64,000 nt of DNA from Nocardioides sp. (GTDB taxonomy: Bacteria > Actinomycetota > Actinomycetes > Propionibacteriales > Nocardioidaceae): positions 186,001 to 250,000 of the forward strand of contig PBYI01000008.1 of assembly GCA_002729525.1 (NCBI GenBank), read 5' to 3'. Below the pieces are notes generated by a model that was not told the DNA's origin, ran no database searches, and saw only the letters and a program-made list of their open reading frames with translations. Both the position numbers and the translations under genes were made by a program. Every line of letters starts with the position of its first letter. The first letter of the stretch is position 1. Below, one piece after another: positions 45,248-52,408 of the stretch.

Positions 45248-45388
45248 CCCGCGCCCGCGGCCGGAGCGGTCGGCCCAGGTCAGGACCGGTCCAGACCACC
45301 CGCACCCCCTCGGACGAGGGAGTGCGCACCGGCGTCGTCGCGCCTAGGTTCGAGGTCTGGGTCACCCCGGACCGCCGAGGAGCAGACG

Positions 45389-46465
45389 ATGCCGATCACC
45401 GCCGACCTGGCCGACCGCACGGTCGCCGGCGTACGCCGGTTCTGCGAGTCCGCGGACGTCGAGACCGACCTGCTGGCCGGCATCGCCGCGCGGATCCGGC
45501 CGGCCGTGCCGTGGGACACCGGCGTGCTGTTCGCGACCGACCCGGCCACCACGCTCTTCACCGACGCCCACGTCATGGGCTTCGACCCCGAGACCTGCAC
45601 CCCGTGGTTCCACCACGAGCTGAACGTCGAGGACGTCAACCTCTTCCGCGACCTCGCCGGCAGCGGCCGGGTGGCCGTGCTGTCCCGCACGCTGGACGAC
45701 CCGTCGACCAGCGCCCGGCACCGCGAGGTGATGCGACCGCTCGGCCTCGACGCCGAGGTCCGGATGACCGCCGACGACGCCGCCGGCACGTGGGCCGCGC
45801 TCGAGCTGCACCGGGAGGCCGGCAGCCGCGACTTCGACCACGACGAGGCGGCGCTCCTCGCGGCCCTGGCACCGCTGGTCGCCGACGGGCTGCGGCGGCA
45901 GGCGACCGAGCGCGCGGCCCTTGCCGGCGCCGGCGTCGACGGCCCCGGACTGCTCCTCGTCGCCCCCGACGGCACCGTGCGGCCCGGCACCGAGGCCGGC
46001 GCCCAGTGGCTGTCGCTGCTGACCCCGCGCGGCTCGCAGAACCTCCACTCCTCGCTGCTGACCCTCTCCGCGCTGCGCGACCGCCCCGGCGGCACCGCGC
46101 GGCTGCGGGTGCGGGCCGCCGACGGGCGCTGGGTCACCCTGCACGCCTCCCCGATGTGCGTCGGCGAGGGCGAGGAGACCGTCGTCATCGTCGAGCCCAG
46201 CGGACCCTCCGAGGTCGCCGACCTCCTGGCCCGCGCCCACGGGCTCAGCCCGCGCGAGCGGGAGGTCGCCCTCGGCCTGGCCCGCGGCGAGAGCACCGAG
46301 CAGCTCGCGTCGTCCCTGTTCCTCTCCCCGCACACCGTGCGCGACCACCTCAAGGCCGTCTTCCGCAAGACCGGGACCTCGAGCCGCACCGAGCTGGTGT
46401 CGTACCTCTTCAACGCGTGGTACGCCGAGCGGCTCTTCGGCAGCACCGCCCACGACGAGCCCTAG
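45389..46465 (+). CDS. LuxR-type transcriptional regulator with a GAF-like sensor region
   Basis: The 358-residue protein has an N-terminal region (about 10-165) resembling a GAF sensor domain (AAGTWAALELHREAGSRDFDHDEAALLAALAPLVADGLRR) and a second, PAS-like segment (about 185-275). The C-terminal LuxR helix-turn-helix is at about 290-345 (LSPREREVALGLARGESTEQLASSLFLSPHTVRDHLKAVFRKTGTSSRTELV). The ATG follows AGGAG at 6 nt, and a TAGGTT -10 candidate is at 45345-45350. No phosphoacceptor domain is visible. It may control the adjacent cupin gene, which has its own Shine-Dalgarno 142 bases downstream. Confidence 0.85.
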   Translation: MPITADLADRTVAGVRRFCESADVETDLLAGIAARIRPAVPWDTGVLFATDPATTLFTDAHVMGFDPETCTPWFHHELNVEDVNLFRDLAGSGRVAVLSRTLDDPSTSARHREVMRPLGLDAEVRMTADDAAGTWAALELHREAGSRDFDHDEAALLAALAPLVADGLRRQATERAALAGAGVDGPGLLLVAPDGTVRPGTEAGAQWLSLLTPRGSQNLHSSLLTLSALRDRPGGTARLRVRAADGRWVTLHASPMCVGEGEETVVIVEPSGPSEVADLLARAHGLSPREREVALGLARGESTEQLASSLFLSPHTVRDHLKAVFRKTGTSSRTELVSYLFNAWYAERLFGSTAHDEP

Positions 46466-46554
46466 CGACCTCTCCCTCTCCCCCACCTCCCCATCACCCA
46501 CGCAGCCGTCCCGCTGCCGGCGTCCACCGGCGGCGCGGACGGGCACGCCCCCGA

Positions 46555-46593
46555 ACCACCCGGACCACCCGCAACCACCCGCAACCACCCGCC
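46555..46593 (+). repeat. Four-copy ACCACCCG tandem repeat before the cupin gene
   Basis: ACCACCCG followed by GG or GCA/GCC is repeated four times (starting at 46555, 46564, 46574 and 46584), a period of 9-10 bp. It ends right before the AGGAGG Shine-Dalgarno of the cupin gene, so it would be in the 5' untranslated region. It may influence slippage or mRNA structure, or bind a protein. Confidence 0.7.
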
Positions 46594-46606
46594 CAGGAGG
46601 CACCCG

Positions 46607-47092
46607 ATGACCCTGCAGACCCCCCTCGTGCTCGCCGCCGGCGAGGGCGAGCACTGGCACTTCCTCAACACGCTCCAGACGATCAAGCTCGGCGGCGACC
46701 GCACCGACGGCGTGCTGTCGGTCGTGGAGTTCGAGGGCCCGCGGGGATTCGGCCCGCCGTTGCACAGCCACGACGTCGAGGACGAGCTGTTCTACGTGCT
46801 CGACGGCGAGGTGCGCTTCACCAGCGGCGACGTCGAGACCGTCGGCGCGCCCGGCACGACGGTGTGGCTGCCCAAGCAGCGCCCGCACCAGTTCCAGGTG
46901 CTCTCGGAGACCGCGAAGGTCTTCCAGGTGACGACGCCGGCGCAGTTCGACGACTTCGTCCGCACCCTCGGCGAGCCGGCGAGCGAGGCCCGGGTCCCCG
47001 ACCCCGTCGAGATCGACGGCGCGCACGTCGCGGAGGTCTGCGCGCAGTTCCAGATCCAGGTGCTCGGGCCGCCCCCGGCTCCCCTCGACTGA
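46607..47092 (+). CDS. Cupin-domain protein
   Basis: The 161-residue protein is a single conserved beta barrel. Motif 1 is PPLHSHDVEDELFYVLDGEVRF (about 49-70; two His and one Glu are possible metal ligands), and motif 2 is GTTVWLPKQRPHQFQVLSE (about 82-100; another His). Small cupins of this type include dioxygenases, isomerases and regulatory sugar-binding domains, so the reaction is not assigned. A good AGGAGG Shine-Dalgarno stands 7 nt before the ATG. It follows the LuxR-type gene in the same direction and converges on the PhoD-like gene 16 bases away. Confidence 0.85.
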   Translation: MTLQTPLVLAAGEGEHWHFLNTLQTIKLGGDRTDGVLSVVEFEGPRGFGPPLHSHDVEDELFYVLDGEVRFTSGDVETVGAPGTTVWLPKQRPHQFQVLSETAKVFQVTTPAQFDDFVRTLGEPASEARVPDPVEIDGAHVAEVCAQFQIQVLGPPPAPLD

Positions 47093-47108
47093 CCGGCCGG
47101 CGGGCGGG

Positions 47109-48836
47109 CTAGAGCGAGACGTCCGCGACCCGCACCAGCCGCGGGCGGTCGTGCGCGTCGCCCTCGACCTCGCCGGTGGCCCACCACAGTCGCAGCCCGC
47201 GCCCGTGCACCTCGAGGGTGGCGAGGTTGTTGTCGAACCACGGCCCACGGGTCAGCCGCCACCGCATCGGGGCGTCGGGCACCTTCGCCGACTTCCCGAC
47301 GACCCGCCCGATCGGCCCCGCGACGCCGTACGACGCGACCGCGGTGGCGTAGCGCATCCGGATCGGCAACGGGTTGCGGATCGGCGAGCAGACGGCCTGC
47401 AGCACGCGCGAGCGGATCGGGCCGTGCGCGCGGCGGTCGCGGCGCGAGGCGACCGCCTCGGACAGGTAGGAGTGGTGCACGTCCCCCGACAGGAACGTGA
47501 CCGTGGCCGGCGCCCGGCCGCGCTCGCCGCGGGCCACCGACAGCACCATCCGGGCGACCCGCTGGAAGCCGTCCTGGAACGCCGCCCAGTGCTCGAGGTC
47601 GACGCCCTGACGGATCCGCTCCCCCACCCGCGCGGCTCGTGGACCCCACGCCCCACCGGCCAACGCCTCGGAGAACGCCTCGACGTAGTGCAGCCCGGGC
47701 GCGAGCAGGAACGGCAGCGAGGTGCCGATCAGCAGGTGGTCGACGTCGCCGCGCAGCTGGCCGTCGAGCCAGTCCATCTCGTCGTCGTCGAGGATCGAGC
47801 GCCGAGCGGGGTCCAGCACCCGCGCGGCGCGGGAGTCGACGACGACCAGCCGCGCCTGCGGGCCGAGATCGCGCGCGAAGCTCCAGCGGTACGCCGTGGG
47901 GTCGGCGTCGGCGCGCTCGGCGAACCCGTCGAGGTAGGGGCCGGCGTCCTCGCCGGCGGCCGCGAGCTCCTGCACCCGCGCCCACACCTCGTCGGCGTCG
48001 CGCTCGGCCGGGGTGAGGTTGCCGAGGTGCTGGTAGACCCAGTACGACGCCAGCCCGCCGAGGATCCGCATCCGCCACCACGACGTCGCCTCCATCGCGT
48101 CCTTCCAGGCCTGGGAGGTGTTCCAGTCGTCGCGGACGTCGTGGTCGTCGAAGATCATCAGGCTCGGCAGCGTCGACAGCAGCCACCGGTTGACCGGGTC
48201 GCTCCAGGCGAGCGTGTAGAGGTGGGCGTACTCCTCGTAGTCCTTCAGCTCCGCGCCCGGCTCGGAGTCGAGGCCGCGCCGCTGCTCGATGAAGTCCTGC
48301 ATCGCAGCGGTGGTCTCGTCGGCGTACACCTGGTCGCCGAGGAACAGCACCAGGTCGGCCCAGCGCGGCTCGTCACGGTCGGGGTCGTCTGGGTCGTCGG
48401 GGCCGGCGTGGGTCAGCCCGGCCATCCGCAGCGCGTAGGCACGCAGCGCGTCGACGCCGTGCGTGCCGTTGCCGTCGGCGTCGTGCGACACCGAGGTGCG
48501 ACACGATCCGTAGGCGAGCCGGAGCGGCTTGCCCGGCTCGAGGGTCGGCACCACGGGGGCGGGCAGGTCGCTGCCGGGCTCCGGCCACACCTGCTGGTCG
48601 TCGACGCGGACGACGTACGGCAGCCGGGTGCCGGGCGGCAGCCCCGACAGGCACACCAGCGCGTAGTGGTGGCCGTGCGCGGTGAACGTGCCGGCCGAGG
48701 CGTCGTACGTCGTGCCGTCGGGCGCCGTGGCCCGCACCGAGACGGTGCCGGGGGCCGCGACCTCGACCCACACGCTCGCCGCGGTGTCGTCGACGTGGCG
48801 CAGCAGCGGGCCGAGGACCAGCGACGAGGACGTCAC
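47109..48836 (-). CDS. PhoD-like alkaline phosphatase family protein
   Basis: The 575-residue protein matches the PhoD-like metallophosphatase group: an N-terminal beta domain (1-95), LAYGSCRTS near 107, FLGDQVYADETT near 164 (metal site), MIFDDHDVRDDWN near 226, and SGDVHHSYLSEAV near 443 with the metal-binding His residues. Unlike classic PhoD there is no twin-Arg or Sec signal peptide, so it may be cytoplasmic or released differently. The GTG at 48836 is 6 nt after TAGCGT; that hexamer overlaps the TAG stop of the gene upstream. The substrate is probably a phosphodiester or phosphomonoester. Confidence 0.87.
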   Translation of the reverse strand: MTSSSLVLGPLLRHVDDTAASVWVEVAAPGTVSVRATAPDGTTYDASAGTFTAHGHHYALVCLSGLPPGTRLPYVVRVDDQQVWPEPGSDLPAPVVPTLEPGKPLRLAYGSCRTSVSHDADGNGTHGVDALRAYALRMAGLTHAGPDDPDDPDRDEPRWADLVLFLGDQVYADETTAAMQDFIEQRRGLDSEPGAELKDYEEYAHLYTLAWSDPVNRWLLSTLPSLMIFDDHDVRDDWNTSQAWKDAMEATSWWRMRILGGLASYWVYQHLGNLTPAERDADEVWARVQELAAAGEDAGPYLDGFAERADADPTAYRWSFARDLGPQARLVVVDSRAARVLDPARRSILDDDEMDWLDGQLRGDVDHLLIGTSLPFLLAPGLHYVEAFSEALAGGAWGPRAARVGERIRQGVDLEHWAAFQDGFQRVARMVLSVARGERGRAPATVTFLSGDVHHSYLSEAVASRRDRRAHGPIRSRVLQAVCSPIRNPLPIRMRYATAVASYGVAGPIGRVVGKSAKVPDAPMRWRLTRGPWFDNNLATLEVHGRGLRLWWATGEVEGDAHDRPRLVRVADVSL

Positions 48837-48845
48837 GAGCCCACG

Positions 48846-50426
48846 CTAGTGGTGTGGGTTGCGCACCACGCGCTTGGCCGCCGAGGTGCGGCTGGCGTCC
48901 TCGTAGCCGGCCTTGCTCGCGGTGACCCGCACCCGCACCCGCCTGCCCTGCATCCACGGCCGCAGCTTCAGGGTGCGGGCGGTGGTGCCGAGCACCCGGC
49001 TGCCGACGGTCCACCGGTAGCTGAAGTCGGGGAAGCGGGGGTACCACTGGCCGTGGCGCGCGGTGACGGTGCGACCGATCCACGGCTTGCCGCCGACGCG
49101 GACCCGGTCGGTGGTGAAGGTGTCCAGCGGGCGCACCGCGCGGATCCGGCGGTGGCCGAGGTAGGTCACGTCGCCGCGCGGCACCGTGAACACGACGTAC
49201 CGGCCGATGCCGAGGAGGCCGCCGACGCCGCGGTCGAGGACGGTCCCCTGGGTGCCGCGGGTGACGCCGGACTGGTAAACGCCGTCGTTGCGCGTGTACA
49301 CGAGCTGGCCGGACGCGACGACCAGCCGGTTCACGGTGGCGTTGCCGTCGTACGACGTCAGCAGCTCGGTGGCGCGCGACTGCCCGGGAGACACCCACAG
49401 GTCGAGGCCCCGGGTGAAGAACACGTACCGGCCGCGCGCCGTCAGCGAGCCGAGGTAGCTGTCGTCGGGACCGTCGGTGAGGTCGCGGACGAGGTGGGTG
49501 CCGCCCCGGTAGCCGTTGCTGGTCCACAGCTCGCGGCCGTGGTCGGGGTCGGAGGCGACGACGTAGAGCCGGTCGCCCACGGTCACGGCCCCGAGCATGT
49601 CGATCTCGGCGTCGGCGTCCCCGGGAGCGAGGTCGGTCAGTCGGGCGGTGCCCGCGGCGGTGCCGTCGGTGCGCCACAGCTCCCGGCCGTGCACGCCGTC
49701 GTCGGCCAGGAAGTAGACGAGCCGGTCGCCGGCGACCATCGCGGAGGGCTCCGAGGGGGCCCCGCCGAGGTCGGCGACGCGACCGGTGCCCGCCTCGGTG
49801 CCGTCGGTGCAGTCGAGCTCGCCGTCGGCGTACGTCGTTTAGCAGGTCAGCGAGCCGGTGCTGGCGATGCCGAGGGTCCCGCGGGCGCCGAGGGCGGCCT
49901 CGAGCGGGACGGCGGTGTCGCTGCCCGGCGCGAGCGTGTAGATGCCGGCCGACGGGCCGTGGGTCCACAGCAGCGCCACGTCGCCCTCGACCGTGCCGGC
50001 GTAGCCGCCGAGGTAGTCGAGCCCCTGCACCTCGACCGTCGTGCCGGTGCCGGCAGGCACCCGGTAGAGCGTGTTGCTGCCGAGGTCGGTGCCGAGGAGT
50101 CCCTGCGCGGTGGCGTACAGCTGCGCGATCGGGGTGTCGGAGTCGGCGCCACCGGGGGTCGTGTCGGCGTACAGCGCGGTGCCGCCGGGGGTGCCGTCGG
50201 TGCGCCACACCTCGGTGCCGTGCTCGCCGTCGTCGGCGAGGAAGTAGGCCCAGCCGTCGAGCTCCACCGCCCCGTCGAGGTCGACCGAGACGAATGCCGT
50301 CCGGTCCGGCCCGTCGGCTGCGGCCGACCCTGCGATCGCCACGCCCACGGTCGCGGTGCCGGCAGCCGCCACCGCGACCCCGAGCACCGTCGTCGTCCAG
50401 CGCGTGAGCGCGCTCGTACCCGTCAT
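48846..50426 (-). pseudogene. ELWxxDGT-repeat secreted protein interrupted by an in-frame TAA
   Basis: The frame runs from the ATG at 50426 (GGGGGGA Shine-Dalgarno upstream) to the TAG at 48846, 527 codons, but contains one TAA at 49839-49841. No frameshift is involved: codons on both sides continue the same repeat protein. The N-terminal part (195 residues) has a signal peptide and repeats such as HGTEVWRTDGTPGGT; the distal part has HGRELWRTDGTAAGT and HGRELWTSNGYRGGT, then an Ig-like C-terminal domain (SYRWTVGS...TASKAGY). Just after the stop the motif reads GELDCTDGTEAGT, itself degenerate. It is either a recent nonsense mutation or a sequencing error. The intact form would be a secreted beta-propeller-like protein. 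Confidence 0.75.
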
Positions 50427-50602
50427 CGGTTCCCCCCGAGTGATCCGACCCGGGCCAGGCCCCGAGCAGGGATCGCTGGGTCCCGCAGGTATTTCACCGA
50501 GGTGGTGTCCAGCCGGACGACCCCACCGATGCCGGCGTACAGCGGGAAACCACCCTCCCGGGCGACACCCCTTCTGGTGTCCCGACGACCCCGACGCCGA
50601 CC

Positions 50603-50608
50603 TACCGT
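50603..50608 (+). promoter_or_regulatory. Candidate -10 box of dps
   Basis: TACCGT lies 7 nt before the dps ATG, matching the leaderless arrangement seen at many genes here. The CGGGGA between them could also act as a weak ribosome site if transcription starts further upstream. Confidence 0.4.
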
Positions 50609-50615
50609 CGGGGAC

Positions 50616-51182
50616 ATGGCTACCCAGAAGCTCAAGTACACGACCCCGGGTCTCAGCGAGGCGACCGCAGAGCGCGTCGTCGAGCTGCTGCAGGACCGTC
50701 TCCACGCCTGCAACGACCTCCACCTCACGCTCAAGCACGTCCACTGGAACGTGGTCGGCCCGCACTTCATCGCGGTGCACGAGATGATCGACCCGCAGGT
50801 CGACGACGTGCGCGAGTTCAGCGACGACATCGCCGAGCGCATCGCGACCCTGGGCGGCTCGCCCAAGGGCACCCCGGGTGCACTGGTGAATGCCCGCTCG
50901 TGGGACGAGTACTCCATCGGCCGGGCCACCACCCAGGAGCACCTGGCCGCGCTGGACGTCGTCTACCAGGGCGTCATCACCAGCCACCGCAAGGCCGTCG
51001 AGGAGCTCGACGAGCTCGACCTGGTCACCCAGGACATGATCATCGCGCAGGTCGACAAGCTGGAGCTCTTCCACTGGTTCGTCCGTGCGCACCTCGAGGA
51101 CAAGGGCGGCAACCTCGCCACCGCGGGCGCCACCTCCGAGAAGGAGGCTGCCGAGGCCGGTGCGGAGTACGCCAACGCCTGA
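50616..51182 (+). CDS. dps: Dps-family DNA-binding ferritin-like protein
   Basis: The 188-residue protein oxidises and stores iron in a 12-subunit shell and protects DNA from peroxide. The intersubunit ferroxidase ligands align with those of E. coli Dps in spacing: His43 (in HVHWNVVGPHF), His55, Asp59, Asp70 and Glu74 (FSDDIAER). The N-terminal tail (MATQKLKYTTPG) is short with three Lys or fewer, and the C-terminal tail is acidic and Ala-rich (SEKEAAEAGAEYANA), so DNA binding may be weak (inference). The gene stands alone, with its own promoter and a strong terminator. Confidence 0.95.
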   Translation: MATQKLKYTTPGLSEATAERVVELLQDRLHACNDLHLTLKHVHWNVVGPHFIAVHEMIDPQVDDVREFSDDIAERIATLGGSPKGTPGALVNARSWDEYSIGRATTQEHLAALDVVYQGVITSHRKAVEELDELDLVTQDMIIAQVDKLELFHWFVRAHLEDKGGNLATAGATSEKEAAEAGAEYANA

Positions 51183-51194
51183 CCGCACCATCAC

Positions 51195-51232
51195 CACGTC
51201 GACCCGGCGCACGTGTGCGCCGGGTCGACGTG
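51195..51232. terminator. Perfect 17-bp hairpin between dps and a converging gene
   Basis: The arms (51195-51211 and 51216-51232) are fully complementary with a CGTG loop; the arm core is GTCGACCCGGCGC. It starts 13 bases after the dps stop and ends 21 bases before the stop of the minus-strand gene, so it is an excellent bidirectional terminator. Confidence 0.9.
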
Positions 51233-51253
51233 CGTTCGGGGCCGGGGGCCCGG

Positions 51254-52270
51254 TCAGCGGACCTGGAGCCAGCCGATCACCGGGTGTGTCGTCCCGGCCA
51301 GGTCGTCCATGCTGGTCTGCCCGCGCACCGAGAGGCGCTCGCGGTCGAGGTCTGTGCGGCGTACGTAGACGACCTCGGTGTGGTCGGTGGCCGCGTCGAC
51401 GCCCTTGCGGCCGCGGACGTCGTACGTCGACGCGGCGACGTCGGCGAGGTGGCGCGTCGGGCCTCCCACGGGCGCGGCGTCCGCCTCGGCGAAGGCGTCG
51501 AGGCCGAGGTCGAGAGTGCCGACGCCCCAGCGGCCGGGCGCCTTGTCCCACATGTCGGCGTACCGGCGCAGCGTCTCGCGGCCGACGACGGCCTCGTCGG
51601 AGGCGGCCCAGCGACCGGGCTGCTCGGTGCTCGCGGCGCCGTCGGGCACCTGCGCGACCAGCACGGACAGCACGTCGCCGCTGCTGCGCTCGCGCAGGCT
51701 GACCCGGAGCACCTGCCGGGTGGCGCCCTCGGCCACCGGGTGCGCCTTCCAGCCGGCCAGCTCGAAGCGGTCGCGCCGCCAGGAGACCGCCAGGTCGCGC
51801 AGGTCGCGGTCACCGTCGGGACGGAGGGTGTCCCAGCCGGCCTTGTCGAGCATCCCGAAGACGTTGCCGTACGTCGCGGTGCCCTGCCACCCGACGACCG
51901 AGACACCGTCGCGGTCGGTGAGGGCGGCGGCACCGGCGCGGACGTCGGCGAGCGCGAGATCGGGGTCGAGGGCGTACGTCGCGACGCCGAGCTTCCGCGC
52001 TCCGTCGCGGTCGTCGTCGGCCGCGGTCCGGGTGGTCGCGCGCCGCTCGGCGGCATCACCCGTCGTACGTGCGCCGGAGTCGGTGTCGGCCGGCGCGTGC
52101 GGCAGCTCGTCGAGCCCCCGCGCTGTGCCGGAGGCGAGGGTGGCGGTGCCGGTCGACGTCGGCGTACCGGTCGGCGCCGCGGCCGGCTCGTGGTCGAGCC
52201 AGAGGGGCAGCAGGGCACCGACGACCGTGGCGGCCACGAGGAGTCGTGGCGGACCCTCCCACCCGGTCAC
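51254..52270 (-). CDS. Secreted or anchored protein of unknown function, possibly a diverged EEP-like domain
   Basis: The 338-residue protein has a single hydrophobic N-terminal helix (about 9-24), a Thr/Ala/Asp-rich linker (25-85) and a globular domain. The domain runs LGVATYALDPDLALADVRAGAAAL...VVGWQGTATYGNVFGMLDKAGWDTLRPDGDRDLRDLAVSWRRDRFELAGW and ends HPVIGWLQVR. The rhythm of strands and the last strand resemble endonuclease/exonuclease/phosphatase folds, but the catalytic QE, GDxN and SDH motifs are absent, so an enzyme role is doubtful. The GTG at 52270 is chosen because an AGGGAG Shine-Dalgarno is 6 nt upstream. Confidence 0.6.
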   Translation of the reverse strand: MTGWEGPPRLLVAATVVGALLPLWLDHEPAAAPTGTPTSTGTATLASGTARGLDELPHAPADTDSGARTTGDAAERRATTRTAADDDRDGARKLGVATYALDPDLALADVRAGAAALTDRDGVSVVGWQGTATYGNVFGMLDKAGWDTLRPDGDRDLRDLAVSWRRDRFELAGWKAHPVAEGATRQVLRVSLRERSSGDVLSVLVAQVPDGAASTEQPGRWAASDEAVVGRETLRRYADMWDKAPGRWGVGTLDLGLDAFAEADAAPVGGPTRHLADVAASTYDVRGRKGVDAATDHTEVVYVRRTDLDRERLSVRGQTSMDDLAGTTHPVIGWLQVR

Positions 52271-52408
52271 GGGGCGCTCCCTGTCGTCCGGCCGACCGCA
52301 GGGGTCGGCGTTGCCTGCTCTGTGCGGTGCTGCGGTGTGCGCTGACGAGACGCACGTGGGGAAGGTCACCGCCGAGCCTAGGCACGGCGGGGACCTCCGG
52401 GTGGGACG

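Noticed and set aside
46555..46593. CRISPR-like or VNTR coding repeat
   Set aside because: It is too short and lies in an untranslated leader next to a Shine-Dalgarno.
47151..50615. Long plus-strand frame running into dps
   Set aside because: Only the part from 50616 is dps. The upstream portion is antisense to the PhoD-like gene and the broken repeat gene and has shadow-like composition.
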